Positions 45,523 to 56,409 of a stretch of 64,000 bases of DNA are shown here, in pieces. The first letter of the stretch is position 1. Every line of letters starts with the position of its first letter. The DNA is taken from the NCBI GenBank assembly GCA_963855995.1, contig OY979716.1:54822281-54886280 (forward strand). Direction: 5' to 3'. The notes beneath the pieces were generated by a model. It did not search any database. It was given only the letters and a program-made list of their open reading frames with translations, and had not been told where the DNA came from. Origin of the DNA: Muricea muricata. Its lineage: Eukaryota; Cnidaria; Anthozoa; Malacalcyonacea; Plexauridae. The position numbers were made by a program, and so were the translations under genes.

Positions 45523-46133
45523 CACTGTTTTTTGCTTGATTTACGTTTTGGCAAAGGTTCATCACTAACGCTAAACCGTTTTTGACATTTCCCAGAATGT
45601 CTGCCTCCCACATTTCCTTCAGCCTATATCTCTTAACACAGCAATGCAATTATCATTGTTCCCAAATTCAGCTGCAGATGGGTTGTGACTTCGCCTGCTC
45701 TTACTTCGTTGACACCTAAAGTACTCCTCAAGGTCATCTTGACAGAATCGCTCTGTCAAGACCAATTCAAAGCCTTGCTCGAGGAGAAACTTGGTAACCG
45801 CAATTAGTGACCTTACCGACATCTTCAAGTCCTGGAAAATTTGCAAACTTAGAAACATCCTGCCTCTTTCATCAGGGGGTGTATTTCCCTTTCCTCGGAT
45901 CAACTGCTGCTTTCCAATTATCCAAGTATTTGATGAAAGTATCTTCTAGCCATTTGAATCGTTCATCACTTGTGCTTAAATATGGGGCCAGAAAATCATT
46001 GTGCTTTCGTAAGTACTCTGTGGTGGAGCGAGCATTTGCACAATCGAAAGAACCATTCATCATTTTGCAGAATTTGGCAGTTTCATTTGCTTTCCCCAGA
46101 TGGGTAATGACAATAAAGGGCTTCAGTAACAAC
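45523..46133 (-). pseudogene. P-like transposase copy B, C-terminal part
   Basis: Reads FCKMMNGSFDCANARSTTEY, RFKWLEDTFIKYLDNWKA, FLLEQGFELVLTERFCQDDL then EEYFRCQR, and a tail with RHSGKCQKRFSVSDEPLPKR before a stop near 45523. It parallels the first copy (37905-38550) block for block but has diverged clearly. Frameshift near 45880-45890, break near 45620. The upstream part continues at 49458 beyond the Harbinger insertion. Confidence 0.8.
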
Positions 46134-46654
46134 AGAGTTACAGATTGACGTTTTTTGGCCTGAAAATCTAACGCCAAACCGCTAATAATCACGTGATCCA
46201 TTTCCCGCCGTTTTTGTTGTCGTTTTGCTTCACGTTTTGAACCGCTGGATACGCTTCTAGAGGTAAGCTGATTACTTCAAGATATTATGGAAAAAATAAT
46301 GAGCTATTGCACATTTTCTTAGTATATTAATAACAAGGAATACTTATTGCTCTGTTACTAAGGTATTGTTGACTTCTGAGGCAAAAAATGTAATATTTTG
46401 AGCATTTTAATTGTTGCTCAATTTCAATGTGAAATAGTCATTATATTAAATATGGTTTTTACATTAAGAATTTGCATTTTTCATTGATTTTGCCATGCCG
46501 TAGCTAGTGTTAAAGGACAGTCCATATTTATAAAATATATTACAAGTGCTGTACAGTTAAATCATTCAAAAAAATCAATTATCGTAATAAAATATTGGTT
46601 TGAAAGTTGTGTCCATATTAAATAGACTTGCTTTTCATATCTTAGGTTGGAAAC

Positions 46655-48124
46655 ATGGCCCCTTTTAAATGGCCAGATACAAAACATGATATTGCACTTG
46701 CACAGGAAGTAGCAGCAGCAAAACCAACTAGTACCCAAGATTGGGAAATCATTGCAGCAACATTAGGAACCTTATTTTCTACTAAAGATAAACCAGTTGA
46801 GTTGAAGGGAAGAGGGTGCAGGGAGCGAATGCAGCGTTTGATTGAGAAATTCAAGCAAGAAGATGCTAGATCTTTGAGGAGGTAAATGATGTTGATCTTG
46901 TCTGTTTTTTTATCTGTCGTAGTGCTGTTGACCTGCCTTTAATCTGTTATGCACTATTAATCAAAATATTTGTTTACAAGCCCCAGGGTGATTTACCATA
47001 CCCAGTGGCATTTATTTTTTCCCATGTCAAATCAAGTCAAACACACAACAGTTGGTGTTTCATTGGGGGAAAACATGAAGCGTTCAAGCATTCTATGAAG
47101 TACACAGTTGTGTTCTGTGATTATAACTATATTCCATATCAAATCTCCATGAATATGTCTGGCCCCCTCCCACTGGGCATTACATTATTATTGATAGGTG
47201 CATTATGTTGCATTGTGCCCAAATGTTCCCAATTTAATTTGTGCTATTTTAATTTGTCTCATTTTACACAACTTGTAATACTAGTCAAATATATAATAAA
47301 TGCTGGTGATCAATGGCTAATTAAAATGGCCTTTTCAAGGAAGTGCTCAAAACATGTTTTAAGTAGTATTTTTTATTCAGATCTGGGACTGAGGAGGATT
47401 ACTCAGTTCTTTGTCAGCTACTTGATGATATTTCCACCTACTGCAGAGATTGCATTGAAGCAAAACAAATTGAAAAGGAAAGAAATAAGAAGGAAGAAGA
47501 GGCTGATAGGAAACAAGCTGAGCATATAAGAAAATCAGCAATGGGAAATCTAGGTTGTAAAACTTCTGTGTTTATATTAATTTTATGCTTGGGGAAAATT
47601 AGTGGTGCATATGTAAACTCTTCAGAGCAATTAGTAACTTAAGGTGACAAGTCTTTCACCAAAAAAATTAAACTGAGTCCATCTAGTTCAGTTCGAAAGC
47701 GGTCTTGTGTGAGTTTCTCTGAGGATGAATCATCAGATGACAATATAAATGATGACTCCATGACCAATGACACTAATGATGACATATCTACTAAGAAAAG
47801 TAATTATTTGGTGCATATGTTTAATTAATGTTTTTTCAAACTCTTTCAAAATTCCTGTTCTTTTAATGGGATGATGAATGTGTTGTATGTTTAAGGTGGA
47901 AAAAAGAAAATCAAGAGATTTTCAAGAGTAAGTGCTTTGGAGATGCTGGGGGAAAGTATAAGAAAAAAACAGAATTGAAAGAAAGAGAGCTGAACGCGAG
48001 AACGCCAGAGCTAAAATTTGAGAAAGAAAAGTTTAACCTTGAATTAGAAGAAAGAAAGCAGAGACATAAGATCGAAATGGAAGAGCATCAACTCATGGTT
48101 GAACTTTTAAAGAAAAAAATATAG
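46655..48124 (+). pseudogene. Harbinger Myb/SANT-like DNA-binding partner, four exons
   Basis: Exons 46655-46881, 47381-47553, 47644-47799, 47896-48124; donors GAG|GTAAAT, TAG|GTTGTA, AAA|GTAATT and acceptors TTCAG, TTAAG, TTAAG give continuous phase. Exon 1 is the Myb/SANT-like domain (FKWPDTKHDIALAQEVAAAK ... WEIIAATLG). Exon 2 has CRDCIEAKQIEKERNKKEEE, exon 3 is acidic and Ser/Asp-rich, exon 4 is a long charged helix (LELEERKQRHKIEMEEHQLM). The Harbinger Myb-like protein carries the transposase into the nucleus and to element ends. A one-base shift in an A7 run near 47965 breaks exon 4; everything else is intact, so it may be nearly functional or a sequence error. Confidence 0.8.
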
Positions 48125-48322
48125 TTACTCTGCATGTGTTGTTCAGTTTGTCAGGTTAATCAACCATGTTTGATATTCTTTCCCCTAATAACTTATAAAA
48201 GACTTTAAACAACAATGTTAATTATGTTTAATTATTGGTGTTTATTTTTTGCAAGTATATTTGTGTATGTCAAAATGTAAAATATATCAAATTATCAAGT
48301 TATAGTTGTATTATTAAAGATG

Positions 48323-49304
48323 TCAGTTTTCTGTATTTGAGAGGTATGTTTCCAAGGAAGGAACTAAATTGAAATACTTTCCAGTTACAGAACCATACAA
48401 ACATGTATGACAATTGATTAACAAACTTGCAACAATATAATATTTTGCAACAGGTTGAAGAAGAACCTTGAGATTTTTTTTAAAATCTAAGAATGCAAAA
48501 TGTTGTGCTATTTTGCCAAATCCCCACTCAACGCTTACTCGTACTTTACTCATAGCCTTATTAAAGTGTTTCTGTGGTGCTGTCAGGTCAGCACCTCTAA
48601 ATGGCGCTATGATATTACTAGTTACACCATATGCAGGATCACCATACAAAACATAAGGTTGTCCATTTGGCTTTCTGATGTTTCTCAATTGTTCTTGTAG
48701 ACCACTTTCACCAAGCATAAAAGAATCGTGTCGTTTCCCTTCTATTGGACCAAACAAGTTGGCTATTAGACCATTTGGTGCTTGCACAGACTAGACAAAA
48801 CATGAAAGTATTAATTGATAAATGTCATATATCAACAAACAACAGCCATGTGAACGAGTCACTGAACGGTTTTTCAAAAAGATTTTTTTTGAATATGCGT
48901 ATCTCTTTTTTGAAATCTACAGAAAAATAGACTGACCATTTGTTTTGTTTTTTTCTTTGCCACCGTCGTCAATGCTTAACCTGCATACCTGAACCATTGC
49001 TCACACTGAAATTCATCTATGTCCTGGAGGTTTATACGCGAACCTAGTGAATGCTTTGGTGTCAACATCGCGTCCAAAAGCAAAAATTCTTGGTCATCTT
49101 CACTCTCGCTACTTGTCTCTTCAGAACTTGTACTATCATGCAACATAATGTCCAAAACTTGATCGAAATCTTCCCTGAAAAAATTGTTTTCAATAAAGAA
49201 AAAGTTTAACACGCCATTTTCACCATTAGATATGCCTAAACACAAAACGTAAAATAGAGAAAGCACGTATATTTCTTAAAGTGTATTTACCTTGTTGCCG
49301 CCAT
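48323..49304 (-). pseudogene. Harbinger transposase with internal deletion
   Basis: Exon 1 49291-49304 (MAAT then split Arg), exon 2 48981-49174 (EDFDQVLDIMLHDSTSSEET, ending QCEQWFRYAG at a CAG|GTTAAG donor), last exon 48323-48790 after TCTAG. The last exon holds NGLIANLFGPIEGKRHDSFM, YVLYGDPAYG (second catalytic Asp) and VRVSVEWGFGKI (catalytic Glu). Only 190 bp separate exons 2 and 3, and the expected roughly 130-150 residues between them, including the first Asp (GFVDGT in the relative at 25.5 kb), are missing. The copy can therefore not make an active transposase, although its ends and Myb-like gene remain. Confidence 0.8.
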
Positions 49305-49457
49305 TTTGAATTCTCGCGCCTTTACATATTAATCTACAGTTTGCGCTAAACATCAGTCTGGAGTGCTTTTTCACTTTCACGTCAAACGTCAAACCGCTAA
49401 CCTCTAACTGCGGTTTGGGGTTTGAAGTTTAAAAACCGAACGTCAATCTGTAACTCT

Positions 49458-49682
49458 CAAATGTTACTTAACACCTGGACAGCATAGCTGATTTTCATCT
49501 TTGAAAATGACTTTAAATTGATGTGATCAGCTGTTACTTGGGCAGCTGGTGTAAACCACAATCAAGATCTGAATAATACAACTGAGCAATGTGGTCCCAG
49601 AGCATATATTTCTCATTGTTCCACATATAGCGAGTACGTTTCCCACTACCCGAGTTAAACAAACAGCTTCTAGCTGTTTTCA
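49458..49682 (-). pseudogene. P-like transposase copy B, part upstream of the Harbinger insertion
   Basis: Reads VKTARSCLFNSGSGKRTRYM, WDHIAQLYYSDLDCGLHQLP, with a stop and frame changes after that. It connects to 46133 across the Harbinger element: the sequence on each side joins at the VLSN-like block seen in the first copy. The 5' part of this copy ends abruptly at about 49682 where another gene fossil begins. Confidence 0.8.
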
Positions 49683-50824
49683 CTACTTTCGTTCCTCACT
49701 TTCTAAATAACCTTTTGAAGAGGAACTTTCATATTTCCCTCGGAGGTATCTGTAATTGCATGCAGATAAAGGCCTGGTGTTCTCATGTCCCATAAATCCA
49801 AAAAGATATTGAGCAATCCATCTATACCCTACAGCATGCAAGAATCCGAAATAAAAAGATAAATTACTCAATAGACCTTATGCATAATGATGTCATTTGG
49901 TGTCCATGGTATGCAAAAATATTTGAAAACAAGTGCATTATTAAACACTTTAATTAGAAAAAGGTGTAACTTATTTGCTCGACTTGTTATTTTAAGCCAA
50001 ATGAGAACTTAAAAAATTTAACAGTATCATTTTCAAACATTTTTACAAGCGTCATTACGCATAAAGTCTATTCATATTCTTGGCTTTTTCAATAACCTCT
50101 TTTGTTTGACCAGTGACTGCCAACTTTAGATTTTCATTTCAGATGAAAAATGAATGACAAAAATCCAAACCAAAGTTTTACTATTTCCAAATTAGGCTGC
50201 TTTGTTCAAACTCTCAAAGAAATAGTCGACTGACCACGATAGCTTTTCCCTTGCTTGTCTTTTAGCATTGGCCCAACATGAGTGAGAACTGCATCATTAC
50301 ACATCGCCTTGAAATCTTCTTGAGATGTAATACATTTTATGCAGTCAATAGTCCTGTCAAATGTTAGCTTTCCAATAGCCTCAGCTATTTAGTGGCAACA
50401 CCTGAATTCATTTGCACCGACCAGAACCTCCCTCGTGCATTTACCACATTTACACCTATGAAGTATTGAAGCATTGACAGGAAATTTAATACAATCGCAT
50501 AGAATTTTACGGTTCTACTAAACTCCTCCAAAAAAATATAATAGAATGAAAACAATATTTTGCTGTACCAAGAATCAACATCAACATTTCCTTCAAATAT
50601 TAGCGCTAAAATTCTTGGGGTTAGACCATCAGCATCTTCAAATGATTCGCCAGATGATTCGTTGCTTTCAGCATCAGAACTTGCTATAGGTTCATCTTGA
50701 TAGGGCAAAAAATCGTCAACTTGATGCAGTTTTGTCTTCGCTTGATTCAAAACTGAACAGAAGCAACTCTTGATGAGATGTATTTGCTCTCACTACTCAA
50801 ACTTGTATCTGAAAAGTCTTCCAT
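49683..50824 (-). pseudogene. P2X7-C-like Cys-rich domain protein, three exons, MITE-interrupted
   Basis: Exon 1 50569-50824: acidic N-terminus (MEDFSDTSLSSESKY ... SSDAESNESSGESFEDADG) with a frameshift near 50750. Exon 2 from 50455 after TTCATAG; the join restores DSWCKCGKCTREV. Exon 2 then has GANEFRCCH, a stop, and DCIKCITSQEDFKAMCND. The last exon starts near 49846 (YRWIAQYLFGFMGHENTRPL) and ends at 49683. The CxCGxC...CC...C..C Cys pattern resembles the zinc-binding P2X7 receptor C-terminal domain found in many transposon-linked invertebrate proteins. A MITE (49872-50071) lies before the last exon. Function is unknown; it may belong to a lost element. Confidence 0.65.
49872..50071. mobile_element. 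200-bp MITE (TAGACCTTATGCATAATGA ends)
   Basis: Left ATAGACCTTATGCATAATGA and right, inverted, ATAGACTTTATGCGTAATGA; TA at both edges. Same termini as the palindromic MITE at 37253-37432. The interior is AT-rich and non-coding. It sits in an intron or at the exon edge of the P2X7-C-like fossil. Confidence 0.8.
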
Positions 50825-50835
50825 ATATATATATA

Positions 50836-52399
50836 CACTGCGTTCCAGAATTATATGCAAATCAAAATTTTTGTGATAACTTTGGCAATGTTTAACAAAA
50901 TTTGATGAAATTTCAGTATTGGTTGTTTTATTATTCTTGCCCACATATTGTGCGAGACTCGCTCAATTCTGTACATTACCACCGCTATGGCAGCTATTTT
51001 CCTGATTTTTTGTTGGTCTTACTGTTCCACAATTATATGCAAAGCACATAAGAAATGTCAAAATAGGAAAATTTGACGGGGAAAATTAGGCTTGACAGTT
51101 TATTACGTTACTGTTAGGTTTAGTTTGTTCAAAACAGTGTCAAAGTAAACATTAACAACTTAACCAGCATGCACAACTCAGTTAATATTTTATACAACCA
51201 TCATGTTTGGAAGTTGTACAAAACAATCCTCAATCCATTCATATCGTCAGACTCTTGACTGGGTTACATGCAATAATAGCGTTTCTAAGATCATCTTTGG
51301 ATTTGTACTGTCTTTGGTTGGCGTGGATCGCCGTCTTATGAATGATCCAGATGTTTCTCTGTTGGACCTACGCCTGAAGATTTGGCTGGATGTTCCAATT
51401 TTTTTATATTTTACTAAAACGAATTTCAGGTAATATAGTGGAAGTCGTGTTACATGGCATGGCTCAATATCATGCATAAAAACAAAGTTTTGGTGCATAC
51501 TAAGCTGTTGTGCCTGTACCATTGGATAAGCTTCTTCTTCAGGTAGTGCATGAGATACAAAAAGTAATTTCAACTCTATGATCAAACCAGAAACATCTCA
51601 TTATTGAAAATTCCTGCCGAAAATATCACTCTAACACCTATTCGCTGATGTCTGAGAAGTTGAGTGCGTTGATCTGGCCTAGATTACTTTCCATGCCTGC
51701 TATCACCAGGCCCACCAAAGGTAGTGTATATCTGTGAAAAACTTGTTTTTATGCATGGTCATGCAGGAGGCCAAGCACCATAAGACTTTGCGCCATATAT
51801 ACTTGATCTTCGTTCCAGCAAAATATGGGGAAAAAAGAAGTATCCAGCCTGATCTCAACGCAGGCCATGCCCAGGCGTAAATCCACCTGAGAAACATCTG
51901 GATCATCCTTAGGGCTGTGATCCACGCCAACGGCAGACAGTACGAATCCAAAGATGATCTTTGAAACGCCATCGTGGCTCCATCCAAAGATATTCTATCC
52001 ATGTGATCCAGTCAAGACTTTGACGATATGAATAGATTGAATGTTATTTTTCTCCATCTGAGCTGTGCGTGCTGGTTAAGTAGTTAATGTTTACATTGAC
52101 GCTGTTTTGAACGAACTATACATAACAGTAACGTAATAAACCGTCAAGCCTAATATTCCTTTCAAATTTATCTTATTTTGACATTGTTTATGTCTTTGCA
52201 TATAATTCTGGAACAGTAAGACCAACAAAAAAGCAGTAAAATGAGTCAAAGCGGTGGCAATGAACAGAATTGAGCGAGTCTCGTACATTATGTGGACAAG
52301 AATAGTAAAGAATCAATACTTAAATTTCACCAAATTTTGTTAAATATTGCCGAAGTTATCGCAAAAATTTGGATTTGCATATAATTCTGGGACGCAGTG
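50836..52399. mobile_element. Tc1-like transposon with IR/DR ends, 1.56 kb
   Basis: Ends CACTGCGT(T/C)CCAGAATTAT are inverted, flanked by TA (50834-50835 and 52400-52401). The terminal repeats are about 320 bp, and each holds a second direct copy of the end word (TGTTCCA(C/G)AATTATATGC near 51024 and, inverted, near 52205). This double-site layout is the IR/DR form of Tc1 elements. It inserted 10 bp upstream of the start codon of the gene ending at 50824. Confidence 0.85.
51247..52002 (-). pseudogene. Tc1-type transposase fossil
   Basis: Readable pieces: FVFMHDIEPCHVTR (second Asp block, usually HDNAPCHT-like), then in another frame NIWIIHKTAIHANQRQYKSK (the usual ENxW block, its Glu replaced), and upstream YIWRKVLW / SYGAWPPA-type fragments near 51740-51800. 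Heavy frame changes. The N-terminal paired-type DNA-binding domain is not recognisable. Confidence 0.6.
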
Positions 52400-52413
52400 T
52401 ATATATCTTATTG

Positions 52414-52519
52414 GATGTTTTGGTGTACAATATCGCTGTATATTTTTATGAGTTCTGCAGTATTTTGAAAAACCAAAGAACAAGTAAAAATATACAGCAA
52501 TATTGTACACCAAAACATC
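52414..52519. mobile_element. 106-bp hairpin element next to the Tc1 end
   Basis: GATGTTTTGGTGTACAATAT and the following bases (52414-52448) pair with 52485-52519 over 35 bp with one mismatch. Confidence 0.8.
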
Positions 52520-52876
52520 TCATAAGGTGTTTAATTATACAACTGCTTTTGAAAAAGGAATACTATGAAGAAACTTGAAATGTCAACAACCCAATTAGCA
52601 TACATGAAGTACCTCAACACTGAAGCAAAATTTGATTGGCCAAAAAATACACTCGTCAAATCGGTTTAAGAATTGTCCGCTCATTAAATTTGAATTTTAT
52701 TCAAAACAGTTTTACAAAATACAACATTACTTTACTAATATTTGTTTAATTTTTAAACATTAAAAGGCAACTATCGTGTTCGATTTTTGAAAAAATAATT
52801 AATTGGTGTCAAATAAACATAGACAACAGTACTTAAAGTGGATTCGATGCATCGTTGAGCTTGTTTTCATATGAAA
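52520..52876. other. No gene seen
   Basis: AT-rich spacer; nothing recognised. Confidence 0.35.
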
Positions 52877-53057
52877 CTAATCGTCATCGTCGTCAGACTG
52901 AATTACACTTCGAAAGTGTTTCAAAGGCGGCTTTACTGTAGGATCTGGCGACTTTGAGGACAGAACAATGCTGCAGTTATTAAACACAGCACCAGCAAGA
53001 TGTTGAAGCAATCTGACTGGTACTGGAAGTTGTAGGACAGCTCTGAGATTGAATCAC
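52877..53057 (-). CDS. Possible terminal exon, unrecognised, acidic tail
   Basis: A minus-strand frame of about 58 codons reads NLRAVLQLPVPVRLLQHLAG, continues AVFNNCSIVLSS and KHFRSVIQSDDDDD, then TAG. Composition is more coding-like than the surroundings. It is preceded by TTTGTGCAAG, a weak acceptor, with a TGA just inside. I do not recognise it; it could be the last exon of a gene whose other exons are not in the window. Confidence 0.3.
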
Positions 53058-53122
53058 CTTGCACAAAGGCGAGTTATTTTTAATTTAATATGTTTTTTAC
53101 ACACATCAGTTTGTCAAACCGG

Positions 53123-53242
53123 TTGCTTATTATACAAATAACCAAGTGTGCAAATAACCAACTGTCCAAATATCGCTGTATATTTGTACTTGTTTTGCGA
53201 GTTATTTGGACACTTTTTAACAAGGTTGTATAATAATAGCAA
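53123..53242. repeat. 120-bp imperfect hairpin
   Basis: TTGCTTATTATACAAATAAC on the left and, inverted, TTGCTATTATTATACAACCT on the right, with the central word ATATCGCTGTATATTTGTAC also found in the hairpin at 52414. Confidence 0.65.
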
Positions 53243-55226
53243 ATACACAAATGTGTCATTTAGTCACACTTAGTTCCTAGTCCCTGGACCATCAAAATTG
53301 ACATTATGGCGTTGTTTAAAGCAAGAAAACTATCACAATAATTTTAAATTTTATAAAACTAATAGCAAAAATGAATTTTGCTATATCAATAACCCCAATA
53401 AACAGCATAAAAAATTTCATGTCATGGGCTCTTTAAAGTATTAGGTTAGTGTTGTTATTTTAATATCAGTTCTTTTAGACCTGATATCCTGGGAGTGTAA
53501 GAGACATTACATTTTCTTAACATGGCGTACCATAGTCGTAGAACACATGCAAGAATAGCTGAGTGACTTTGTATATTTTGTACAAAAGGAAACACTGCAG
53601 TATGCAATCGGTAATGGACTTGTATTGTAAAATATATAATAGGTACGTTATGTACATCCTATGCAGTAAATTCTCACTGCATTTTACGAAAGCTTCATTA
53701 AAAATTATAGAAAACAAGCAAACTGAAGCAAAATCGTTAGGAAATTTAATGATGAAACCCAATAGCTTGCGTTTTTATTTACGACGGTTTTTATTTTATT
53801 TGTACAACATATTCTGAATTAGCAAAGCACAAAAGGTCTCAAAGTTCATAACAGTTGTCAAACATGTATGCGTAAATGAATGTGAATTGGCTTGCTAAAT
53901 ATTGAAATTACGGGCTGCTGCCAATGTTAATAACATGCCTACTTCAACATGTGCACTGCTGATATTCGATGTTTTTGTTCAAAGTACAAACAACAGTTAA
54001 TTTATTTGCAACCCCCAAAGAAGCACTTTAGTTAATGGACAAGTATTTGCTGAGTGATTGTTTAAATAAACAAAACAACAACAAGGTGTCCAACGAAATT
54101 CAGGAATTTTTATTACTTCCTGTTCTCTAATTACTATGAAATCTTGTCCACATATGGACAACAACCCAGCATTTACACAGAAAGTTAGATTTAAATGTTT
54201 CAGCTAGTGATTTTTGAGAAAATGGGCAAAGTCTGCCAAACTCTAAGAAGATAATTTTTGCTCATTCGTTAGTAAATATGTGGGTGCGATACATGTCCAG
54301 CTCTACACAATTTGTTCTTGACAAGATACTGTAAATATGTTAGTGGGAAACCTATAAATGTAAATATGTGGAAATTCAAGCTAGAAAGATGCAAAAGTGT
54401 ATAAAGAATGAAACTCTAAAAATTGCAAGTATGCGTTCTAGTGGAACAAAACAACACAAGTTGAGTACACTAAATGCAAAGATTCAAAACACAATTAAAT
54501 GCAACATGCAAAGAATGAACATGGCTAACACATGTTTCTTGTTTATCTCAGGCATACATTTTTATTCACAATATTTTTCATTTTATTTGTGCGACATTAT
54601 TATATTCTGATTATGAATATTTATCCTGCTATGAAGGCTGTTCTACAATCAAAGTGATTGTGATTTGCTTTGAGGAACTTACAGATCAACGTTGGACATT
54701 ATTGAGTAAACAATCACACGTTTAAGATATGTATATTTTTGCAAAAAGCAGAAAATCAATATGCTATCAGTCTACTGCACAAAAACAAAGTATCATACAA
54801 TGTCAATGATTTAATGCACTGAACTATTTCAACGGAATATCAACACACTCTCAATTCACTATCAAAACCCACAATATCAATACAAACACTATATTTTACA
54901 AATACACTATGCGTTTACTACCAATGTACAAACACGTTATTGTTGATTTCAGGTCATTTTTCAACTTTGTTGCAAAGTTTTAAGCCTCAAAGAGTCAAAG
55001 TTCATATGTAAACAAAACTGGCTCTAAAACTGGAGAAAGCTAATTGCATTCTTTGTTTTCAGACTGGTAAAGTTTAATACTTGAAATCGAAAATTAACAA
55101 GCATTTGTTCTTATAAGCAATATGGAGAAAGGTTATTTTGGTCAAGTTTAATATGAACAGGCTATAAAATACGAAAAAATCCCAGAAATGAGCAAGTGAG
55201 TTCATTCGTCACATTCCACAGCTAAT
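53243..55226. other. No gene supported in about 2 kb
   Basis: Very AT-rich. The words TTTTTATT, TTTTATTTGT and ATATTCTGA(A/T)T recur near 53765-53817 and 54550-54612, hinting at an old dispersed repeat. Short frames here lack any recognisable motif. Confidence 0.4.
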
Positions 55227-56409
55227 TCAGTGACCACCATAGTGTGTATTGTACTTAATGCGCAAATTATCAAAATTTAAAAGTAATTGTGCGATTTTTT
55301 CGTTATCATGACCAGAAACATCACTTTGTACACCGCTAGACAAAGTATGCTGGAAAATTGTCAAATTAAGTTGCAGGTTTCCACTCTGAACAACAATGTT
55401 CATACACATTTGCATGTTACAGTCTTGTATTCTCATGGTTGAACCACATATATCACAAGAAACAAATTTATTGTTGGTGGGTTGTAAAACTTTCCTAGAA
55501 CATGAAATGCTTGCAATCGACTGCTCCACTTTCTGAACGAAGGATATATTCGGGACTGTAATAGTTTTTATAACAGTTTGAATATCTTCTTGTGCAATAC
55601 TAATTGATTCTAAACTATCGTCGCTCAACGATGTGATGATGGAATTCATGGTTGTGCTAACTGTCATCCCAAATTCGAACATGAAGGTCCTGAAGTTTAT
55701 ACAACTTCCCTGTTTCGATCATGGAAATATGTTGTTTCCAAATATCAGCAGCAATTGGTCCTGTTTCATCGGCAAATGCTGTTTGCATCTGCTTCAGTAT
55801 TTTTTTGGTGACCCGCTTCTGTCATCTCAGCAAGGTGAACAGCTTTACCACATATAGAAACCGTATCCCACTCTTCACTTGACTCTAATATTTCCTTAAT
55901 TTCCAAGACCTTAAAATCCAAAGGCTTGTATTGAAATGAAAACTCGCTTTGGTTAGCAATAGATACCTTTATCATATCGTTTATAATAAGTTTTTGTCAT
56001 TTTGAGTGGTGTATGGCTAGTGACACTGTCAAAAAGCAGAAATGTTTTAAGAATACAGAAGAGCGTCGATTATTTCATTTTCGGTCTGCAGGACAAGAGT
56101 GACATAGTGCAGAGAATTTTTCCTGTTTCGCTTTTGGGTTGAAAGCTTGTGGACATACCCAATAACTGAATCGACAATCCAACGTGACTCAGATCCTGAC
56201 AAACAGCTTGATGGCGCATCCTCAACAACGCTCTGGTTAACTTCTTTGCCTATTGCAGTCATAGGAGCACATTTTTTGTGCTTTTTGTTGCTTTCGACAT
56301 TTTTTTGGTACATTTGCCTACTTTCTTCTTTGAAGACATCCTTTTGTTTAGTTAGCTGATGACAAGTCGATTTGTTTGTGTCTAATTGCTGATCTGGGAC
56401 CAAGGACAA
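55227..56409 (-). pseudogene. RPA-like OB-fold single-strand DNA-binding protein fossil
   Basis: From 56409: SRWIVDSVIGYVHKLSTQKR and VTLVLQTENEIIDALLYS (first OB-like strand pattern), DSVTSHTPLKMTKTYYK, IKEILESSEEWDTVSICGKA, then ADETGPIAADIWKQHISMIE and GKLYKLQDLHV (second OB fold), and FVSCDICGSTMRIQDCNMQM with Cys pairs like the RPA70 C-terminal zinc ribbon. Breaks at about 56047, 55980, 55765 and 55670. RPA-like genes are carried by Helitron-type and other replicative elements; whether this one is host- or transposon-derived is open. Confidence 0.55.

Larger units (their letters stand above)
46134..49457. mobile_element. PIF/Harbinger element, 3.3 kb, inserted in a P-like transposase fossil
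   Basis: Ends AGAGTTACAGATTGACGTT and its inverse, with further similarity inward (AAACCGCTAA). It contains a Myb-like gene (+) and a transposase gene (-), the two genes Harbinger elements need. The two flanks are consecutive parts of one P transposase. I cannot see a clean 3-bp duplication: AAC stands before the left end and CAA after the right. Confidence 0.9.

Noticed and set aside
47005-47529. 174-codon plus-strand frame between Harbinger Myb-like exons
   Set aside because: Only its last third overlaps the real exon 2 and in a different reading frame; the hydrophobic remainder is intron.
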